DNA of 64,000 nucleotides from Kalmusia sp. IMI 367209 (taxonomy: Eukaryota > Ascomycota > Dothideomycetes > Pleosporales > Didymosphaeriaceae): contig JAPEUQ010000012.1 in the NCBI GenBank assembly GCA_027946365.1, forward strand, positions 62,001-126,000, written 5' to 3'. The notes under the pieces are model-generated. The model was not told where the DNA came from. It ran no database searches and saw only the letters and a list, made by a program, of their open reading frames with translations. The position numbers and the translations under genes were made by a program. This document shows positions 56,741 to 64,000 of this stretch, piece by piece. Each line of letters opens with the position of its first letter. The stretch's first letter is position 1.

Positions 56741-58001
56741 ACGCGACTATTCCAATCTAAAAATCGCCTCTTCCCACTTGCCTACTACTGCCTTCGCCCG
56801 CTTTACCTTCAATTAGTCTGAGAACAGCGCATCTCGAGCGCAACGCCGCCCTCCATGAAAAATCTATTAGCCGCAAAGTGAGCAATGACATGCAGACAAT
56901 ATCGCTATACCTACTTCCAAGATAGGTAGAAGAAGCAGGCAACAATCCCATATTGTGCACAGTCAGACGGAATTGCAAATTTACACATTCTAGGAAGTGA
57001 GAGAATTCACGTTGAAACGTCCGTCCTGATTCATGCATTTAATTAAGGAAGCCTACAGTGAGACACCAGCAATCTATTTTAAGACCCATGTGGAAACCAT
57101 CTCACCTCAATGCCATGCAAATAAAGACTCATTTTGAAGTCCAAGCCCTTACAATCTTGACATAGAGCTCTACGAAACCGCAGACCGTACCAATCATCCA
57201 ATCTACGGCGGGCCGTTAAAGGTGTACGGATAACACTGTTTCCTCAGTTAAAATTCTTCCTCAATCAATAAAACCTTATAACCATTGACCTTAATTAATT
57301 ATTTTATCGCACAAAATTGCCTAAAAAGTATTTCTGTTTAGATAGTATGTAGAATATACCTTGTACTTAAGTAGGTAGTTACCTAAAATTAATCCACATA
57401 AATACTAGGTTAAGCTTACTACTCTCTACATAAAGGATTTGTAGAAGTAAATAGCTAAGAATTTATATAGATATACTATAGGTAGATTCCAGGAGGTACG
57501 TTATAAAAGAAAACCCTTATGCTAACTGTTGGCTGTTGCCGTGTCTTTTTTTTTAATCCTTTACCTTTCAACAGTCTGTCGTACAATCAACATTTACTCA
57601 AATTCAAAATGTTCCTTGAATATTCTGTGGAACCAGGTAGTCTTGCAGTCGTGGGGACTAAATCATCTTAGACAATCCAATTAGTTCAATAAGCTAGCTC
57701 ACGAGATGTTCCGTTAACGTATCCAGCAGCGTTGAATTTTCACAACGCAATGCGTCACTAACAGCGACTAAAGTAAACGCACATTCAAAGGACACAAGAG
57801 CTTTCGTGAAGCCCAAGAAGCTCCTGTGCTTAGTTGCTTATGTTCTTGAGAGAAATCATTCATCCAGTCGTGTCCGAGCCCGTCAATTTCAAAGTCACAG
57901 ACACCCACTACATAGCTAGCACATTACGTTCTTGAAAACACATTAAAATTATGCAATACCTATAGTGAATACAAGTCCTCAATTGACTTCCCTAGAGTTT
58001 T
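56741..58001. other. AT-rich intergenic region
   Basis: 1.26 kb without a supportable gene. The central part (about 57230-57600) is strongly AT-rich with long A/T runs and may be a degenerated repeat. No transposon end or RNA gene recognised. Confidence 0.5.
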
Positions 58002-60029
58002 TCAAGCCCCGATAGCTTGAGGATTCCAAAAGACCCCCTTAGGATCAACCTGCTTCTTCACCGCTGCCAACCTCGTATACAGCGCATCGCCGTAATACAC
58101 CTTATGGGCCGTCGCAGCATCATAGCTCGGATCCACATAGTTCAAATATGCCCCAAAGCTAGTCTTCGGCTGTGCCTTCACGATCGCGTCATTCATCCCA
58201 TTGATGTAGTCCACAGTCGCTGCATCAGCGCCCTGCCCATAATTCTGGAACACCCACAAGCTATCCCTGTCACTATATGCCGCAAAGCTCGTGTCCTTGC
58301 TATTAATGGCAGATCCAGGGCCGCCATACAAGTTTATTATCACGTAGTATGATATACTACCCGCAGTCTGCGTGTATGCGTAAAACGCATCAAGCGCAGC
58401 GGATGATAATCCATCTGTCTCCGGCACCGTGATCGACTTGGCGAAGAACATATCATGCTCATTGTACCCTGTGAGAGGCTCCTTGATCGAGTCCTTGCCC
58501 GAGACAAGGACTAAGTAGTCGTACCAGGAGTATGACTTCACCGTCACAGTACCTGGCGTAGGCATATTTCGCAAAAATTCAGGCTTGATCTTCGAGTTGA
58601 ATTCGGAGACAGTGCCGAAAAATGCTCCAGACAAGCTGAAGGTGCCGTAATTGTCGAGGTAGATGCCAAAGGATATCCGACTGTCGATAATGGAGGTGTT
58701 GCGTGCGAGCTCTTGCAATCGCAGGAAACTGTTTGTGAAAGTGGCCTGTTTGGAGAACATGTCGGACCACGGAATTGCGAAATAGGTTACACTGTTAGGT
58801 GCGGCACGTGTCTGCATGTAGAAGTTTGTGATGATGCCGATGGACTCGGCAGCCCCACGAATTGCCCAGTAGATATCATAATGCTGCGAGGGACTGACTT
58901 TGATGAGGGTCCCGTTTGCGAGGACGACGTCAGCGGCAGTGATTGCGTCCATGGCTAAGCCCCAGCTGCGCGAAGTGTGAGAGTAGCCACCGTGCGTGGC
59001 ATGTCCGCCAATACCTACACCTGGGCCTAGGCGTTACAATTAGCTTCGGCCCGAATTGAGATAAGAAGTAGACCTACAAGTTCCATGAGAAAGCGCCCGC
59101 TTGCCTTGTGTGAAGATCCCGTCGGCGAGATTGCCTAAGCGGACACCACCACCGACTTGAACGATGCCAGAAGTTTTGTCTAGAGCAATGTTCTGAAAGG
59201 ACTCTAGATCAATAACTGGGAAATATTAGCTAAGGTACTGCATGTATCGAGCCACTGAAAGAAGCTTACCCATAGACCCATCTTTGCCACCTGAACTGTA
59301 GCTTGCATAAGAATGACCACCCGATTTCGCTTGTATCTTTAGCCCAGCGTTGGACCCACACAAAACAGCGTCCTGAACATGCTGATTTGTTTGGGGAAGC
59401 ACAATGACTGCAGGCTTGTACGGTAGGCGCAGATTATACGGTTGTGCGAGCGCAGCATACTCGGCGTCAGATGACATCTTGTAGGGAACATTTTGTTCAT
59501 TCAAGCACTGCGAGGCAGAGACAGACGCGGTAGCCGATGGGGTAGCAGAAGAGGTCTTTGAACTTTTAGTCGCTATACTTGAAGCTCCGTTGTTGCTGAC
59601 GCAGGTTCCAAAGCCAGATTAATACCCTCTACCACAGTACGCAGATGTGGACCCGCATCAGCCATTGCTGCTGCAGCAGTTCCCGAAGCTGCTGCCGAGG
59701 CAAGTGTAACGATTTTTCCCGCCGCAAGGAGAATCTGTACTTACTTTGTTCGTGGATACTGGTACGCTTGCTGAAGGAGAGCGCGTTGACGAAGAGACAG
59801 GCTTGCTGCTAGTTGGGTTATTGCTGCCACAGTTCCCGTAGCTGGACTGGCATCCGGTTCCGCAGTATGCGGGCGTAGAACCACACCACCCGGCGCTGCT
59901 ACAACAGTTTCCGAAAGTGCTACCCAGACAAGTGTACTTGTTGGTTTCTCCGCAGGTGGCATCCGTCGAAATTTTTTCTGCCAAGGATCCGGAGAGAAGC
60001 CCTGCAGCGAGGCAGACAAGGAGCTTCAT
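58002..60029 (-). pseudogene. Chitin-binding AA7-type FAD oxidase with two in-frame stops
   Basis: A secreted flavoenzyme: signal peptide (MKLLVCLAAGLLSGSLA), two hevein-like chitin-binding modules (C-rich, TCLGSTFGNCCSSAGWCG and a second similar one), a Ser/Thr-rich linker, then a glucooligosaccharide-oxidase-type FAD domain. FAD is held by the His of SGGHSYAS and by the Cys of SHGTCPGVGIGGH, the bicovalent arrangement of AA7 oxidases such as chitooligosaccharide oxidase. Introns at about 59217-59267 and in the 59030-59085 region fit, and the BBE-like tail (FGAYLNYVDPSY, VDPKGVFWNP) is intact to 58002. In the second hevein module the family Trp codon is TGA (59658-59660), and TAA at 59619-59621 stands where a Gln is expected. 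No splice that removes both keeps the frame. So the gene seems dead, or is read only to a short chitin-binding peptide. Confidence 0.8.
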
Positions 60030-60740
60030 CGTGAACGAAGGACTTTAGACTCGGAATGCATCCAGTGAACATATGATATGGGCGATAGCTCACTTTTATA
60101 TCCACGGAAGGACGCGGAGCACAGCGACACAAGATACATATACCCAATTGGCCTAAAAGGAGGTCGGCGCCGAAGACGACGCACGGCTTTAGAGGTCCCA
60201 CCAGCAATGGCACGATGTACCACCAATATGCAGATCATTGTACTAGCGTCAACGTGCATCAGCTCTCACGAAACACCCCCGATGAACTGCGATGTGGGAA
60301 CGCAGTATAAGCATGCCAATTTGCATAACCAAATTTCGACGAGACCCTTGAAGTAATCAACTAACAGCCAAAGAAGGACAATAGAAGGCATAGGCGCATT
60401 GTCATTAATGTCGGCGCCGAAATGATATTCGGGTGCGGTGACACTTCGGCGGGAGCACAGAGATCATTTTGTGGGGTTAGCTCACAGTAGCGCATCCGAC
60501 CCCCCCTCAGCCGCAGGACCCGAGTGTTGCTATTTTCGGAGTAAGGAAGCAGCTTTCGACTAGTTGACTTCGCTATTCGCGCGTTGCTACATATGTTCTT
60601 TTGCCACTCTACGTTACACTTAAGATCAACAATACGGATGCCTTCACATGTTGACTCCTAGAATACACACAAACAACATTGTTCAACAAAAGTTGGGCCT
60701 CACTTCCCGCATACCTAGGGAGAAGACACCCGTAACAGCC
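60030..60740. other. Intergenic, nothing recognised
   Basis: Promoter region of the AA7-type gene and 3' region of the EthD-type gene. No further gene or repeat recognised. Confidence 0.45.
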
Positions 60741-61477
60741 TTAGTACTCGGGCTCATTCACAAGCCTTGGGTCTCCAGGCAGAATACCATCCGTCCCGTC
60801 CGACGTGTCGATACCGGAGCCAAAGATGAGGGTATCGTATCCTACGCAAGTCAGTACAAGGCCTCTTTCAGAATCCGGAATTTACTCACCAGCCATAATT
60901 TGCAGCGGACTCGATCCATCCACAAAATACATCTGATCCTTAATAATAGTCTCATTCTGGAACGCATGATCGATAAATCGAAGCACCGACGCTGCGTCTT
61001 TGGCATGAAACTCCGCGATTCCGTCGTACGGTGCAAGGACCTAACCCCCAATTAGCCCCCATTTGTTCCCCTGCATAACTTGAAATCACGTACCACGCTT
61101 CCCGTATCAAGCAGAGGCTTCAGCGAATTCCTGTGCTTCTTGTCCATGTGGAACTGCACATACCGCAGGATATCGACGCCGGTATTTTCTGCCGCCATTG
61201 TCAGATCCGCATGCACAGTCTTCCAGTGCTCGTGCGCCTGCTCTTCACACAACGATACATTCATCTTGAAAAATATCATGAAGCGGAAGTACGACTGATG
61301 ATTGGAGCCGGTCCCTGGCTGGAGTTCGGAGAAACGGAATTTGTGCGGACAGTCATAGGGAGAGCAGTATGTGAGGTCGGGAGTAGAAGGGGTGCAGTAT
61401 GTGTCGTTGGACGAGGAAGCCCGTGTCAAGGTGGCGCAAAGTATTAAGGAAGTGATGATAGCAGCTGGAGTCCGCAT
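60741..61477 (-). CDS. Secreted EthD-domain protein
   Basis: A small protein with a dimeric alpha-beta barrel EthD-type domain (PF07110). The ATG at 61477 starts a signal peptide (AIITSLILCATLTRASS). Exon 1 (61477-61094) has a Cys-rich linker, then FRFMIFFKMNVSLCEEQAHE and HWKTVHADLTMA, the family's KR..S.EEF..HW...HA pattern. Exon 2 (61040-60890) continues VLAPYDGIAEFHAKD, and exon 3 (60841-60741) ends in a short tail after YDTLIFGSG. About 212 residues. EthD-like domains occur in fungal metabolite clusters and in catabolic operons, but a secreted form is unusual. Function unknown; the name does not imply ethyl tert-butyl ether chemistry. Confidence 0.82.
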
Positions 61478-64000
61478 TTTTATGAGGAACTAGGTGATAT
61501 GGCGAAGATGGGGTTGGGTTCTTAGATACAAGTGGTTGGAAGATGTTTTCGTTTCGAGAAACGGTGAGGAACGGGGAACTGATATACGGACTTTACACAC
61601 AATGTCAAGAATGGACGGGTCAACGGATTGGTTACGAATGCTCATTCCTTTATATACTTGAGACGCCACAGACGAGGCGGATAGCAGTAGCACGTGCGCT
61701 AGGAAGGAAATCACAGCAGGTATGGATGATACAAAAATTTGCCGTGCCACTACGCACACTTTGGCCCCAGGGTTGAGATCGACTAAACGAAGGCGCAATT
61801 GATTATCATGAACATGTTCAACTTTGAGTGAGAACGTGCACCTTGTGGTCATATGTGATTTTGCCTGTTGGACTCCACGAATCGCGAAAGGTTGCCCTAA
61901 ACGGGCCTGTCGAACAAACTATATTCAGCTAAAGGAGAACGACTCAGCCCAAGCTCATAGAGGAGTGGCACGCCGTGATATAAGCAAGTGGCGCACATCA
62001 CGGGTAGCTTCACCTGGAACATAAATCATTTCCTCGAACGAACATTGGTCATTCACCTAGAACACGGCTCATGTGTTCTACACGCGTTCAGTGCTTTGGG
62101 GTCAAGAACGGTGGCTGGGGTGGCGGTGTATTCTTCGGGCGCCTAGTAGTACACTATCAGGCAGAATCATCTTTCCGCCCCGTCAATGAGGGTAGTCCCA
62201 AAATCTATCACAAAGTTAACGCGCCCTACGATATTATGGGTCTTGTATAATGCACCGCGAAAGCAACGGGATATAAAGCATCGTGGCGAATCAGAAGGAG
62301 CAGATGTCTCTGTAAAAGCAGTCGCAGACCGCAGCTTCGAACGTACGTACCGTAGGCCTGAGTCCGTACGATACTAGCGCTCTTAAAAAAAGGCTACACA
62401 TAAAAAACGCATACTATCTGATCTTCAGTTTCCATTTCAATTATACTGGCAGAATGCGCTGCTGAAAACATCCGTAAGCAGACCTACTTGTGGGAACCAG
62501 CAGCCACTTTCCTAGGCAGATGAGGCAGGGGTTCGTCTGGCGAGAGTCATACTACTCTGCGCCGCAGCGTAAGGCGCCTTAAGTATGTCTTTGTAGGCGC
62601 AGCGACTTGCATCAACAAAGATCCTGGCCATGGCCATGAGAAGTCTTTACAATATGTTCGATATTTTGGCGAAAACACGATTTTGAAAGCTGCCTAGACT
62701 CGTTCAGGGTATCGGTGGATCTTCAAGCCGAGTTCAACCTTCAAAATGTTCCGTACCCTGGTGATTTACTCAAGGTTTGTATACAACTTTGGTGTGTCAC
62801 GATGCAGAGCGTCTATTTGCACAGGCGTCAGAATACCAAGCCCCTTATGCATCGGTCTAGGTTTTCTCTTCAAGTGCTCATACAATGTCGCCTGCTTCGC
62901 CTGCAAATTCAACGACCTGTGCATTCTGCGTCCTACTTTGAGTCGTCACTCCTTTGCGGCCTCCTTCAGCCTTGGGTCGCGTTTATCCATTGGCCGTCTT
63001 CGCCTGTCCCTTTGGTAGCGGAGCCCGTTCTCCATTTCACCTCCAGCGCCACTTTATAACATGTACTGGAGTGTCTGCGAGGAATCGAGGGAAAGCCTAT
63101 CCGGTGAAGGAGGCGAATTGAAGGCGCTATGGCTACATCGCGCGGGACTGCGAAAAGCGTGTCTATCGCGATAGACGCTCCGCTGCGGATACGCTAGGAC
63201 TGGCTGACTCGATTGGACATTGCGATTGGGGTTACGCTCTGGTGGTATGGCTATTAGTTGGTAGTGGCACTATTAGTGTTTAAGTAGTGATGAGAGAGGA
63301 ACTCGTCCGTGGTAGGATTGCGTCTTTTGCTGACTAAGAACTACCGGTATGCGCTAGGCCAGCTCTTAGCGCACGCTCTTCCACCCCACATAGTCCTTCG
63401 AATCCTAAGACTTCAATTTCGGCATCGAACACGATACTGTATCGGTGCAAAATACCTTTGAGTGCCGGCAAAGGTCGGCACGGGCACAAAACCTCGTGTT
63501 CTAGCGGAGTCGATAACGCTTAGTGTCCTATGGATTGTACCATGATTGCCTTGATGCAGTGAATAAACTCAGCCGCATGCTTTCCGACCTACTTCAATAC
63601 CGCATTTCTTTTTCCCAGCGTCCATTTTGGTTGATGAGACCTACCCCATATAATTGTGATATTGCTCTTATGGAGTGCATTTCGTTACCTTGACTAGATT
63701 CTTGTCGATAAGAGTATATAGAACTGCTGAGGTGTACGTCATCCTGCGACCAGGCAGCACGGTATCTTCTCAGGGGAGATGCTCCGAGATTTCAGGGGAT
63801 CATAGCCTTGAAGGCAACGCTATTCAATAAGAATCTCGCGTTGAATTTCTGGCTCCTCAATTCAAATCAATGAGCCCAATCATATGCACGAGAAGAACTT
63901 CGACATGTCCACTATACTGATAGTGCGTACGAGCTTACTGCTCCTACTCGCCATAGATAACTTGCTCGAAGCTGCCGTTGCGGAAGCAATGACACGGGCG
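61478..64000. other. Right edge, no supportable gene
   Basis: 2.5 kb with only short overlapping open frames. A weak CCHC-like text (RRYGYIARDCEKR, near 63100) recalls a retroelement gag knuckle but lacks its Cys residues and has no companion domain, so I do not call an element. No repeat or RNA gene recognised. Confidence 0.5.

Noticed and set aside
59600..59744. Intron removing both stops of the AA7-type gene (donor GTAAGTACAG)
   Set aside because: None of the acceptors checked restores the downstream frame (ATKSSKTSS), so the stops are treated as real.
63090..63205. Possible retrotransposon zinc-knuckle text (RRYGYIARDCEKR)
   Set aside because: The Cys residues of a CCHC knuckle are missing, stops surround it, and no reverse transcriptase, integrase or LTR is visible nearby.
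1..64000. tRNA, rRNA or CRISPR features
   Set aside because: No sequence with convincing tRNA A and B boxes plus a foldable acceptor stem, no rRNA-like stretch and no regularly spaced repeats were found by eye; a tRNAscan run would be decisive.

Overview
The window looks like nuclear DNA of a filamentous ascomycete (Pezizomycotina). The reasons are short GT-AG introns (about 45-125 bp) in most genes, a fungal highly reducing polyketide synthase, a HET-domain gene, a tannase-family esterase, a chitin-binding AA7-type oxidase, a rhodopsin-like (PTH11-like) membrane protein, and a pogo/Fot1-type transposon whose stop codons resemble repeat-induced point mutation (RIP). Species cannot be read from the sequence. 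The polyketide genes recall the decalin systems of Dothideomycetes, but that is inference. Gene models were assembled by hand from reading frames and splice signals, so exon ends are approximate unless stated.

Layout. 1-2.3 kb: no convincing gene, two short direct repeats. 2.3-6.3 kb: a drug-type MFS transporter and a 2OG-Fe(II) oxygenase with a presequence-like N-terminus. 6.3-8.4 kb: a dead 2-kb pogo-like element carrying a nested MITE, with a second MITE copy just outside it. 8.5-11.2 kb: housekeeping-type genes (AlaX-like tRNA editing protein, NIPA-like Mg transporter). 12.1-13.5 kb: remains of a multi-membrane-span gene broken by frameshifts.

14.1-34.9 kb is the centrepiece, a candidate polyketide cluster. 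It holds a seven-exon highly reducing PKS (KS-AT-DH-MT-inactive ER-KR-ACP) that ends in a reductase domain with no NRPS module, a stand-alone enoyl reductase of the LovC type, a cytochrome P450 divergently paired with that reductase, an SDR, a bicovalent-type FAD oxidase, a metallo-beta-lactamase-fold hydrolase and a rhodopsin-like membrane protein. The PKS with terminal reductase, trans-ER and P450 matches the known logic of betaenone-type decalin aldehydes. No pathway-specific transcription factor is visible.

34.9-45.6 kb: AT-rich, gene-poor DNA, a sugar-transporter-type MFS gene (frameshifted) and a tannase/feruloyl esterase. 45.6-47.9 kb: a HET-domain protein with two membrane spans. 48.4-55.3 kb: a group that may serve glycan modification, namely a type II membrane glycosyltransferase, a nucleotide-sugar/TPT-type transporter, UDP-glucose 6-dehydrogenase and a prolyl-4-hydroxylase-like oxygenase. 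55.6-61.5 kb: a tandem GFA-domain protein, a chitin-binding AA7 oxidase with two in-frame stops, and a secreted EthD-domain protein. The last 2.5 kb shows no supportable gene.

Four otherwise well-conserved genes carry a single one-base frameshift (near 26.4, 28.1, 39.19 and 48.58 kb). Either the assembly keeps indel errors or these genes are decaying; reads or transcripts would decide.
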